A stretch of 55,989 bases of DNA from Nemertoderma westbladi. Taxonomy: Eukaryota; Xenacoelomorpha; Nemertodermatida; Nemertodermatidae. A program made the position numbers and the translations under genes. The stretch is taken from assembly GCA_032718475.1 (NCBI GenBank), contig JAUCBJ010008385.1, positions 1 through 55,989 of the forward strand, given 5' to 3'. Of this stretch, positions 32,073 to 43,524 are shown piece by piece. The notes beneath the pieces were generated by a model. It saw nothing but the letters and a program-made list of their open reading frames with translations. It was not told the origin of the DNA and searched no databases. Within the stretch, counting starts at the first letter, position 1. Each line of letters starts with the position of its first letter.

Positions 32073-33471
32073 CTGTTGTAGCATTGTTGGCTATTTTAGG
32101 ACTCGTAATTTGTTTACATCCGACTTACCGTATTTCTTCGAATAAGAGCCCACCCCTCGAATAAACGCTCCCTGACCATCCTCATCCAAGCATCTTAATT
32201 AAACGCCTTCCGCGAATAAACGCCACGGCGTTTATCAATATGTATTTCACCATGGACTGGAATATAAGGTCGACCCCCCCCCCCCCCCCCCCCCATAAAA
32301 AAAACTTCGCCAAATCGCAGTGATATTTAGTGATTAATTTATTTTTATTTTCTTACATTTTTATACTGTACATCTGTAATAATTTAAAATCCAATTAGTT
32401 ATAGCATATTGATGTAATTATAAGTAAAGCGCAACATCTTTGCTTACAAGAACATATGTAATAATAATGTTATAATTTTTAATAAAATTAGGTAAGGTAG
32501 ACAGGTTATATTAACACCTTCAATAAGAAAAAGGCTCGTAAGGTTGCCATTAATAAATATTTTAGTTCTTAAATTGTTACTTTTTCGCTCGAATTTAGAC
32601 CAAAATCGGGAGAAAAAGTTTCACTTTTATTCCCTAGGGAAAAAAGTAAACCCATAGGATTGCATTGATTTTACTTTTTTCCTAGCGAAAAAAGTAAAAT
32701 CAAATATTTTTGGTGGAATTTCTCAAATTTTATTAAATGTGTTGAAAGAGCATTGACGTAGAAATGGGTTGCACGTAATTTGAGAAAAATCCATTCACAT
32801 ACTCAAAAGTTATTGCAACTTTAGTGTCTGTAAGGCGAACTCCAAAACGGAACTCAATATCCAATATTGGTTTATGTTGTTAAGCGGCTCTCTAGGTACA
32901 TAATAAATATTTGATAACACTGAATTATTTAACGTTGAGTAAGGTAGCATCTGGAGTTGAAGAATACAGTAATTTAAATTGCAGTAACTATGGAAGCAAT
33001 AGAGTACCAGGTAGGTAGGTATAATACTATAGTTCAATTTAATTTGTACCTCTATATCGCTGTACGTTTAAAGAATTAAGCAACAAAAAGTACCAATTTA
33101 AGGATAAAATTACGTATTACATGGGAAAAAAACGTATAACTTTTTTTCAATATTGTCTCGACCCATTATTAACCTTGCTGATGCTCGATAAATAAAATGC
33201 CTCGAGAATAGTGAAAAAAAGTTATACTTTTTTTTCCCATGTAATAAATAATTAAAATTTTCGCTTCTTATTGTTAATGGGGGGGGGGGGGGGGGTAGGG
33301 GGCGGCTTATCAAATAAAAAACCTAGGTAATGTTTAGAATTTAAAGAAAGCCTAGGCTTTGTTAAAAAAAAGCCTGATTCCACAGAAAGCCGCTGACACA
33401 TACACCATGTCCTGAAATATAGTGTTGTTATTCAGGTACCTGAAGTTTGAAGTTAATTTAATGACGCATTA
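32073..33471. other. AT-rich spacer with homopolymers and a small inverted repeat
   Basis: It contains three CGAATAA motifs (32148-32219), C21 at 32274-32294, an inverted repeat with arms at about 33113-33150 and 33208-33246 (ATTACATGGGAAAAAAA type), and G17 at 33279-33295. No coding sequence is supported. Confidence 0.55.
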
Positions 33472-34432
33472 AAACACGTCGTGGGGGCCTTCGCGCAGCA
33501 CGAGGCTCAGTTATGAGATTGGCATACAAATTAAAATTTGGCAATTCTATCACAAAATCGGTATTTAAGAAATTATCCAAACCGCAAATAAATCATTGAG
33601 GGGAAAGTTGCTCGCTTTCAACCCCCTCTTAATCTGCACCCCAACACAAAGGTACACAGAGGATTGATGACAGGCAGGTATTAATAGAAAATTTGTGTTT
33701 TAAAAGTAATATATTTTAGGCGTGGAGGCGACCCAATTTGTACGACATTATAACTTACCTTATGCCGTTTTAGATTGATACTGAAATATTAATTTACTTT
33801 ACCATGTCATAAGCAAGCTGTCTTATTACTCTAGGGCCTCCTAACACTATTGCATGTCCTATATAATTACACCTAGCTGGAATAGTTGTGAGGTGGAACT
33901 GGTTGGACTGATTCCTAGCCCAGCAAACACACCGGACGTGTACTAGCACATATCTGACAAGTACGTTTCAGCTAAATCAATGATTGCACTTTGAGATATT
34001 TCGCCTTCTTGCGGCGGACTAGAGAACTGTAGACGGATGAGCCTCCTTTGAGTGACACAGATAATGATCTAGTACAATATGCCAAGGTTCAGCTAGAACG
34101 GGTTTAAAGTAAAGAAATGTGAGGATATTTAATATCTAGACATGTAGCCCTCTAGCGAGAGACTGATGATTTGATGGTGTCTAAAAGAAAGTCCCTAAAA
34201 AAACTAAACTTATGGTCTAATTGATGTCTACTAATTTTCGAATGGACAGCTTTAAATCCGACGAAGTTATAAGTAAGTCAAAATCGTAGCGACGACGATG
34301 ACATACAGTACCTTTATTGAATGAACTATTTGCCATAATTGACCTACCCCTCTAAAAGATAGCGCCAGTTCGCAAAGGCTCCGCCAACTTCGTGGCTCGG
34401 ACCCTATACCCCATGCTATAAATGTATTCGTT
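33472..34432 (+). mobile_element. pearl-like interspersed element, copy A
   Basis: About 960 bp, repeated in the opposite orientation at 52000-53044. It starts with GGCCTTCGCGCAGCACGAGG and ends near CATGCTATAAATGT. It carries two core motifs, TCGCCTTCTTGCGGCGGACT (34001) and TAGCCCTCTAGCGAGAGACT (34145), related to those in the 29.6-30.6 kb element. It has no coding capacity. Confidence 0.7.
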
Positions 34433-35427
34433 GGATATACAATCATACATTAATCCGCTAGGTGCATGGTGTCAAATTATTATTCTGCAATTTGTTACTT
34501 GTACAGTACAGCACTACCGTACCGGTAAGCCTATGTCATTACTTCGGAGTCTCTAGCGGATCCCCAATTAAATGTCTTAACTTTTCAATTTCGTAAAAGA
34601 TAGACTTTATCATTCTCTACAAGCAATCAAAATGTCAGCTCTGGAAAATGAGGCGTTCCCGAGAAATTTTACATTTTCTAAAAACCACATAATCTGTCGT
34701 AGCTGACATGATTTTTCACCAAACTTTACAAATTTTCTAAACTTTCCCTATACCACTCACCTACTAAGTTTAATAATAATAATATATAATAATATAATAA
34801 TAAATGTACGTTCACACACCATAGTTAGCTAAGATAATATTTATATACACCATTATTTTGAGATATTAACCACCCCAACCACTCTACACAGAAGAATAGC
34901 AAAATCACATTAAAATATTATATTATGTATATAGTAGTCCAAAACGCAGTAATGTAGATTGGCAGTAAAAACGTACAAGTATAGAAAAAAGCATAGCAAA
35001 ATATAATATGTACTGTATGTATGTAGTCTAAAAACATTGCAACATCCGGTATTGTTAAAAGTAAAAACGCACTAAAAACGTATGAGAATAGCAAAAATCA
35101 CATTAAAAAATATATTATGTAAAGTAATCTAAAAACGCAGTAAGGTAGATTGGCAGTAAAAACGTACTATACAGTATAAGTATAGCAATAATCACATTAA
35201 AATATATTATGTACTGTATATAGTCTAAATTAAAATATATTATATTATATACAGTAAATACTCTAAAGACGCAGCAATACATTTTGCAACATGTGGTGAT
35301 GTTAAGAGTATAACGTAGTAATAAAGTACATTATTAATAATAGTTGATTGCAAAAATTCGGAAAAATAGTGAATGCCAAGTAAAACTTTGTATATTGATG
35401 AAATATTGAAAGAAAGATGATGGAGAC
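34433..35427. other. AT-rich sequence with irregular repeats
   Basis: From about 34895 to 35290 there are diverged repeats built on AATCACATTAAAATATATTA, GTCTAAAAACGCAGTAA and TTGGCAGTAAAAACGTAC. No genes are seen. Confidence 0.55.
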
Positions 35428-37143
35428 TGGTGTAAAAGCTTTTGCGGAATTAGCTGGTTATTTTCCCCGCAAAGTACTCTGTAGTTGGTTTAACGGACAT
35501 AAAAAGCCGTTTCCGTACTGTACCGGTGTTTTAATGGACATAAAAAGCCATTTCTGCTGTATGTGTACTTTAGCGGACATAACTAGCAATTTTATGTCGC
35601 AATACGCTAAAATCCTCTTGACACAGTGTAGTTACTATGACGACGGCTAACAGCTGATCTGCACACGTGGAGCTTTTCCTTTGTCTCTTCGTTCGGACAA
35701 CCAATCACAGCGATTCTCCTGTTATTTGTACAGAAACCTCCGGGAAATCGCGCAATGCATTACTGTTTATGTTTACCTTTTTTCCTGATGCCAGAAGACC
35801 GGCTTTCGGAATTTTTGTGGTTTCAGACTTTATCCAAACATTAGTAGGCTTTGGTCATAGAAACGTATAACTGTTACCACATCAAATCACAAGTCACAAC
35901 ACAAGTCCAGTCAGTGTGTCAAATCATATTGTCCACTACAAACACCGCATTTTTACTGCTATTTACTGTCGGTTATTAATTATATCAGTTGATGGAATAT
36001 TATTATATTTGGAATATCGATAAATAATTATAAAACCCTCAATCTTCTTGATATACTGAAGGTAAGAGAGACCGGTTACATATAACAATTGCGACTTACA
36101 TTATATTGGTTTTGGAGTGATTCTAATGCTATTTCATAGGCACTACATGTGTTTGTTGCTGTTCTTTTTATATGTGACTAAAATTAGTGAAGGTCGGCAG
36201 ATCGGTGTACAGCATTGTGTGGTAGTGTGCATGACTGTGACAGATAACAAAGCATCTCCTAAAGAATGCGCTTTATACGTGAATCCATAGCCATCCCGTT
36301 GTGTCTAGTGTAAGTCATAACTCTGTTTACATATTTAGAGCGCCACGTCCTAAAGGAACTGTTAATATTTCCCGAAAGTGAATAATATTGGTCAGAGATT
36401 ATATATTAACAATCAGTCGAATAATACAGTAGGCCTACACCGCAATAAGGTCAAAGCTTCCGAATCCAGTCTCCCGGGTATATCCAGCGGGTGAATGGTC
36501 GCGCATAGACTGGCTTCGGCTAATGTAGTGTATCAAATACTTGTCATAGGCTAAAGACGATCTATTATCTAGAAGACATCTAAATTTGGCAGGTTAAACT
36601 GCTAAAGGTCTGAAAGCGCGAACAACTGGCATCGTATTCAAATACAAACAAAACTTCATAAAATTGTATTATTAAGGGTGGTGGTGATTTGCAAAATAGA
36701 GTATACAGTACGGTAAGAGAAGTGTATACACAAATAAAAAATATTAAAATATAAGTAATGTCTAAGAGTTAAGCTGATATCCTCAAGAGGCAAGCCTCGT
36801 TTTCATGAGTGTCCCATAATATGTTAATAATGTCCTACTGTAATAAAGCAATTTTACGGCAAGTAAGGTGAGAGACGAAAGTAAACGAATTGATATATAA
36901 AAAATTAATAATTAATATTATTAATTTATCAAAAAATAATTAATAATACAGTCCCGCTTTATTTAATAAATAGAAATATAAAAGTATCTAAAAATATTGA
37001 ATAAAAATAATTATATGGTATCTTGATGTCTAAAAATATTAATAAGTGTAGTCTGTAGTACAGTATGGTATCAAAAAGAAAAAGTATATTAAAAATTATA
37101 ATCAGACAACTCTGTCTCTAGAAATTGTCCGTGATAGTGCGAT

Positions 37144-37325
37144 TTAACTGAGTGCTTGAAGGCGTTTAATTAGAGGCTTACGTTTGATATCTTTCGGCAG
37201 GGTGTTCCATAGCTTCGGACCCATGTAGGAGAAGCACCGACTGCCCTTTGCTGTGCCTTTGTGTGGTACGACTGTTCGCAAGTTACTGTCACGCAAGTCT
37301 AGAGATCCAGTGAAGGTCTAGTGAA
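37144..37325 (-). pseudogene. LINE ORF2 C-terminal fragment
   Basis: About 60 codons ending in TAA. They include RTVVPHKGTAKGSRCFSYMG then PKLWNTLPKDIKRKP. The pattern 'RxFSYxGPKLWNxLPxxI' is typical of the end of reverse-transcriptase proteins of CR1/Jockey-type LINEs. No reverse transcriptase core is present, and the coding sequence runs straight into the 54-bp array on its upstream side. Confidence 0.7.
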
Positions 37326-37326
37326 A

Positions 37327-38640
37327 GTCAATATGAGACTAGTGCCAGGAACGACACTGTGGTGAAAGTGAGACACAAGGTCAATATGAGACTAGTGCCA
37401 GGAACGACACTGTGGTCAAAGTGAGAAACAAAGGTCAATATGAGACTCTAGTGCCAGGAACGACACTGTGGTCAAAGTGAGACACAAAGGTCAATATGAG
37501 ACTCCAGTGCCAGGAACGACATTGTGGTCAAAGTAAGACACAAAGGTCAATATGAGACTAGAGCCAGTAACGACAATATGGTCAGAGTGAGACACAACGG
37601 TCAATATGAGACTCCAGTGCCAGGAACGACATTGTGGTCAAAGTAAGACACAAAGGTCAATATGAGACTAGTGCCAGGACCGACACTGTGGTCAGAGTGA
37701 GACACAAAGGTCAATATGAGACTCTAGTGCCACGAACGACACTGTGGTCAGAGTGAGACACAAAGGTCAATATGAGACTCTAGTGCCATCAACAACACTG
37801 TGGTCAGAGTGAGACACAAAGGTTAATATGAGACTAGTGACAGGAACGACACTGCGGTGAAAGTGAGACACAAGGTCAATATGAGACTAGTGCCAGGAAC
37901 GACACTGTGGTCAAAGTGAGACACAAAGGTTAATATGAGACTAGTGACAGGAACGACACTGTGGTCAAAGTGAGACACAAAGGTGAATATGAGACTAGTG
38001 CCAGGACCGACACTGTGGTCAGAGTGAGACACAAAGGTCAATATGAGACTCTAGTGCCAGAAACGGCACTGTGGTCAGAGTGAGACACAAAGGTCAATAT
38101 GAGACTAGTGCCAGGAACGACACTGCGGTGAAAGTGAGACACAAGGTCAATATGAGACTAGTGCCAGGAACGACACTGTGGTCAAAGTGAGACACAAAGG
38201 TTAATATGAGACTAGTGACAGGAACGACACTGTGGTCAAAGTGAGACACAAAGGTGAATATGAGACTAGTGCCAGGACCGACACTGTGGTCAGAGTGAGA
38301 CACAAAGGTCAATATGAGACTCTAGTGCCAGAAACGGCACTGTGGTCAGAGTGAGACACAAAGGTCAATATGAGACTCTAGTGCCATCAACAACACTGTG
38401 GTAAGAGTGAGACACAAAGGTTAATATGAGACTAGTGACAGGAACGACACTGTGATCAAAGTGAGACACAAAGGTGAATATGAGACTAGTGCCAGGACCG
38501 ACACTGTGGTCAGAGTGAGACACAAAGGTCAATATGAGACTCTAGTGCCATCAACAACACTGTGGTCAGAGTGAGATACAAAGGTCAGTATGAGACTCTA
38601 GTGCCATCAACAACACTGTGGTCAAAGTATATATTATTGT
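37327..38640. repeat. 54-bp minisatellite inside the foldback element
   Basis: About 24 units of GGTCAATATGAGACTAGTGC then CAGGAACGACACTGTGGTCA and AAGTGAGACACAAA, with substitutions and short indels. A 271-bp block is duplicated in tandem (ending at 38041 and 38312). Confidence 0.93.
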
Positions 38641-38641
38641 A

Positions 38642-38679
38642 ACTAGAAAGTCCGTGACCTTCGGCCACGTCTTTCTAGT
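38642..38679. other. hairpin resembling the 29581 hairpin
   Basis: An imperfect palindrome (ACTAGAAAGTCCGTG ... CACGTCTTTCTAGT) around a TTC loop. It shares the CTTTCTAGT end with the hairpin at 29581-29611, and is likely a terminal piece of the same kind of element. Confidence 0.6.
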
Positions 38680-38862
38680 CCACATAAGTTTCTTCATCAT
38701 TTCAAACATTATCTTAACTAAACGTCTCATATGAAAGTCATGATTGAGCGTTCTCTCAAAAAACACACTGATGGCGCTTTACTTATCAGTTATCTATTAC
38801 GGTACAACATATAAGCATATGTCGTAGTACCTACCAACGTATAGTAAATTTAAAATGTAAAA

Positions 38863-39085
38863 CTGTAAAATGGGAGACGGTTGATCTGTAAAATGGGAGA
38901 CGGTTGATCTGTAAAATGGGAGACAGTTAATCTGTAAAATGGGAGACAGTTAATCTGTAAAATGGGAGACAGTTAATCTGTAAAATGGGTGACGGTTAAT
39001 CTGTAAAATGAGAGACGGTTAAACTGTAAATGGGAGACGGTTAATCTGTAAAATGGGAGACGGTTAATCTGTAAAATGAGAGACG
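38863..39085. repeat. 23-bp tandem repeat
   Basis: About nine copies of CTGTAAAATGGGAGACGG plus TTAAT (variant TTGAT), ending at the inner edge of the right inverted arm. Confidence 0.92.
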
Positions 39086-40328
39086 GTGTTCGCGCTTTTA
39101 GACCTTTAGCAGTTTAACCTGCCAAATTTAGGTGTCTTCTAGGTTATAAATCGACTCTAGCCTATGACAAGTATTTGATACACTACATTAGCCGAAGCCA
39201 GCTTATGCGCGACCATTCACCCACTGGATTTACCCGGGAGACTGGATTCGGATGCTCTGACCTTATTGCGGTGTAGGCCTACTGTATTATTCGATTGATC
39301 GTTAATATATAATCTCTGACAAATATTATTCACTTTCGGGAAATATTAACAGTTCCTTTAGGACGTGGCGCTCTAAGTATGTAAACAGAGTTATGACTTA
39401 CACTAAACACAACGGGATGGCTAATGATTCACGTATAAAGCGCATTCTTTAGGAGATGCTTTGTTATCTATCACACTCATGCACACTACCGCACAATGCT
39501 GTACACCGATCTGCCGACCTTCACTAATTTTAATCATATATAAGGAGAACAGCAACCGACACAATGTAGTGCCTATGAAATAGCATTAGATTCACTCCAA
39601 AACCACTATAATGTAAGTCGCAATTGCTATATGTAACCGGTCTCTCTAACCTTCAGTATATCAAGAAGATTGGGGTTTTCTGATTATTTATTGATATTCT
39701 CCAAATATAACAATATTCCATCAACTGGTACAATTAATAACCGACAGTAAATAGCAGTAAAATAATGCGGTGTTTGTATGTGACCAGGTTTGTTATGAGT
39801 TCATTAGATAGAATAACAGTTATACGTTTCTATGATCAAAGCCGTTCTAATGTTTGGCTAAAGTCTGAAACACAGAATAATTCCACAGCCGGTGTTCTAG
39901 GCTTAGGAAAATACACACTGACTGAATTGCGTGAGTTTCTCTATGCAATGTCCAACACAGAGGGAAAACCGCTCTGATTGGTCGAGCCGAACAAAGAAAG
40001 CCAAAAGCTACACGTTGACATCTCAGCTGATAGATGTCGTCATCTGAAATACACTGTATTAAGAGTATTTTTGGTGCATTGCGGCATAAAATTGCTAGTT
40101 ATGTCCGCTAAAGTACACATACAGAAGAAATGGCTTTTTATGTCCACTAAAACACCTGTACAGTAAGGAAACGGCTTTTTATGTCCGCTAAAACACCTAC
40201 AGAGTACTTTGCGGGGAAAATGAATAGCTAATTCCGCAAAAGCCTTTACACCGCTCCCAGAAAATGGGATTTAATTCTATAAAATATAAAAAATCACAGT
40301 TTCTAAAATATAAAAATACTCTAAACAG

Positions 40329-41883
40329 TTAGTCCTTCTTACGCGAACGGCGTTTACGCAGTTTTTTGAGGCTAGCAAGAGTCCTTTTCTCTTTGGGGCG
40401 AGCCACTTTACTAGGAGGGCTATAACTCCTGGGTGAAGGGTGCAATACAATTGCATCGGAAGGTTTAGGATTACAATCGATGTATCATCCGCCGGTCGAG
40501 GTACCTGGTTGATCTATATCAACCTCAGTGGAACGAGGTCGAACAACCTGGAGAGCGCATTTTAAGACAGCAGCTCTTATTGGTCCCTGACGGGTCGTTT
40601 GCACGAAAGCGGTAAGTGGACCGTGTGTAGTAAGAAATTTCCTCGGTTTGATGATTCTTTTCAACTCGCGTTCTCAGGCTCTATCGGAATCGATATGCTT
40701 CTCCTCGAGCTGATTTTCCTCCGCTTTGCATTGAAAGCATTCGTCCAAAATTCTTGCAGAAAGTAGAGTCGTCCAAGTTCGATATCTTCTTAGGGATTCC
40801 GGATTTCCTGATCGAACTGAGATAAAGCTAATTTGTTTACCGCTTGGACTTGCTGCTGCAATTTATGTTTCTCTAAACAATTGTAGGTTCCTTTTCCGAT
40901 CTTTTGACGAATAGTGTCCAACGCGTTTCGTACAACTCTCTCCTCCGCCTCGGTGACAGGTTGTATCGGGTTAAACAGGGATGATGATACGGTTGAATGG
41001 CGATATTAGATGTCCGCGTCCCAATCCGACTAGGTAAGATGGGTGAATATTTAGGGAGCCCACAACCGGAGTGCCACCGACTAACTGTTCGGGTAACACT
41101 AGATCTTTGAACAGTGAGTACAATTCGGGAGGATCCGTGATACTATTAGGATCAAGAGTCTGAGGTCTAACTAGGGAATGAGGAGGTCTGACCGAGTATT
41201 CCGGAACTCTGATCATAGGTTTATTTAAGGATCGTTTGAATCGAGCGAGCGTAGGTGATACATCGAACAAGTTTCGCTCGAAACTCCCGTAAATATAGCG
41301 AGTAAAACCGTGTTTAAAGCAACGTCTCCGCGGATGTTTATGTCTTTCCGTTTGTTGGTTGGGTCTTGGGCATTCATCGCAATAATACCAAAGCCGCACG
41401 TCTTGTAGGGGAAATGCGGGTGATATTTATTCGGTTTTACAACATTTCTCTCAAGAATTCCAAATATACGTTGGAGTTACTGCGTTTATCCGGTTCTTTA
41501 ACGTCTTCTCTTTCGAGTCGATTTCGAATAGAATTTTCGCATTCGATTTTCAGTTTATCGTTACGACTCCGCTGGGTAGGATATTTAAATAGTACCATTT
41601 CCCTTTCGGTGTCGACATCGTCCGTATCGTGTAAATCGATAGGATGACCAGTAGTTAAGAAGTCCATATGCGTACCATTACAATGCGTATAGCGAGCAGT
41701 GAATTTTCGATAGTCCAATTCACGCGTAAGTTGCTCCTGGGACATCGGTGGTTCGATATAACGACCATCGTCCTCTGTAGTAGTTGGACTAGCGTCGCTG
41801 CGTATCAAGCTATCAATAAACGCTTGCAACGGTAGAGTATATTTCTCCCTGATACCAAGATCATCTTCTATCAACTCAGTCAT
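40329..41883 (-). pseudogene. unrecognised gene, broken by frameshifts, with basic C-terminal tail
   Basis: I do not recognise this protein. A frame begins at ATG 41883 (MTELIEDDLGIREKYTLPL) and stops at 41437. A second continues in another phase to 40971, with a Cys/His-rich stretch, YYCDECPRPNQQTERHKHPR followed by RRCFKHGF. Further segments in shifted frames continue to a stop at 40329, ending in a very basic tail (ARPKEKRTLASLKKLRKRR plus SRKKD). Read across about three or four shifts, the whole would be near 515 codons. The basic tail suggests nucleic-acid binding. It could be a structural (gag-like) gene of a mobile element or a decayed host gene. The end at 40329 sits about 70 bp outside the foldback element. 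Splicing instead of frameshifting is possible but no clear GT/AG pairs were found. Confidence 0.5.
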
Positions 41884-43015
41884 AGCTGCTATATGAGTTT
41901 ATCAATATTATAATTAGTTATAATTAGGCTAGCGGGCATCGCTGCCTACCCCTCTCGGCCCCCGGACAGCGCAAGATCCTCAGCGCTGGTGTACTTTCGC
42001 CGATGTGCCTATCGCCAACGTAGTAGCTGCACAATGACCACAACAACCAGCGCGAGTCACTCCACCGTCCGTCCCAAAGGCTTAGATTTACTTCAGGTTC
42101 TTACTGGAGAGTTAGGGCTACTTTCACAATTGCGACTCGCTACTGTAAACACACTTTAGTAGTAACATTCACCTATAAACGCACAAATTCCACACAACTG
42201 TCACAAACCGCACACATTCGGGCCATTTGTCCGTTAGTCAAGTGCCTTCCAGAATGCCACGTTATTATTGGGTATCCTGGGATACTAGCAGTGTGCTATT
42301 TTATTCCTTATGCTATTCAATGGGGCAAGCCTTTATTGTTCTTTTAACTAACTTCTAATTCTAGCGTGGTTGTTGCCATTGTGACATTATGGAAAGCTAG
42401 CAGTAGAATTAGGGTAATTCTCATGCATACAGATCTGGGATGCTATTTAATAGTAATTCTTTAATTGTCAATATCTCCCTTATACATGATTTTATGAATT
42501 TTATCGGCTATTGACTATATATTGGAGATTCTCGCACACTAATACACTTAATAGGATGAATCTCCGCTCCCATGATCTATTAATTAATGGAATTTTGGGG
42601 AATGTTACAAATTGTATAAAATGACAATTTATCAAATTCATTAAAAGATATGAATTTAAATTTATTCCCATAAATTTTATTATTTAATATTAAATAGACA
42701 CAATTTTATTCCAGAGCATGTCTGGGGACTAGGTTCCTGAATTCTAGGAATTTGTCCTTTTAAGAGTATCGGTAAGTGCTACAATATCTTAATAGACTAG
42801 AATTTTAAAGGATCTAAAATTTGATAGATTTTGTAAATATTAATAATTAATATTTAAGATGGGCACCGGTTTATTCCAGAACATGTCTGGGGACGTTAAC
42901 CATTGATTCTAGAATTTTGTCTTTCAAGTATATCGGAGGGTGCCGCGATATCTTAATCGACTAGAATTACAGATGGTCAAAGGGTTTAACAGATTTATTT
43001 TGCGTTTTACGCTAC
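41884..43015. other. non-coding stretch with two ~165-bp-spaced direct repeats
   Basis: AT-rich on its right side. Two imperfect copies of a segment starting ATTCCAGA(A/G)CATGTCTGGGG lie about 165 bp apart, near 42708 and 42873. On the minus strand there are AATAAA signals. It could be an LTR or leader for the broken gene to its left, or spacer; I cannot decide. Confidence 0.35.
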
Positions 43016-43508
43016 TGTTAAAGGGACATCACGCTACTATATGTATTATTTAATATACGGTATGAGAGCAATATCGCAAGAAGCAATGTCAGTGAGAAGA
43101 GGCAAGTCGTTTCCAAGGTCTACCCAGAGCTTGGTTTAGCTGAGACACGAGGATCTGAACTTTGCATTCCTAATACTCTACTTACCAATAATACTTGAAT
43201 ATAGTAGGAGCTTTATTGTACTTTAATAAGTACAGACATTTCATCTTACTGTAGTCACGTATTTATAATGTAATACGGACAGTAAGGAAAGAGAAAAAAG
43301 AATTATTTCTCGCCGTCGAACTAAATATATAATATATAAGTAATTAAGTAATAAACGCGAATATATATATGGCACTAATCTACTAAATAATCGCTAAAAT
43401 AACATTCCACTAAATAAAATTAAAGAAAACGATTATAATAAAATTACATAATAATACATACATAAATATAAAATAATAAGAACAAATATAAAATAATATA
43501 GTCACACA
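43016..43508 (-). repeat. candidate 3' LTR of the BEL/Pao element
   Basis: In element orientation it starts TGTGTGACTATATT at 43508, 17 bp after the gag-pol stop, directly after a purine-rich run (GGAGTGGG) that could be the polypurine tract. It would end TTTAACA at 43016 (TG...CA). An AATAAA at 43217-43212 fits an R-region polyadenylation signal. No second LTR copy exists in this window to confirm the limits. Confidence 0.35.
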
Positions 43509-43524
43509 CCCACTCCAGACGCTG

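Larger units (their letters stand above)
35428..40256. mobile_element. 4.8-kb foldback element with ~1.2-kb inverted arms
   Basis: The left arm (35428-36631) and right arm (about 39088-40256) are inverted copies with scattered differences. The outer ends read GGTGTAAAAGCTTTTGCGG on the left and GGTGTAAAGGCTTTTGCGG on the right (minus strand). Repeated motifs such as GCGGACATAAAAAGCC sit near both ends. The interior holds a LINE remnant and two minisatellites but no transposase. I saw no clear target-site duplication. The short plus-strand frames in the arms are not supported as genes. Confidence 0.8.
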
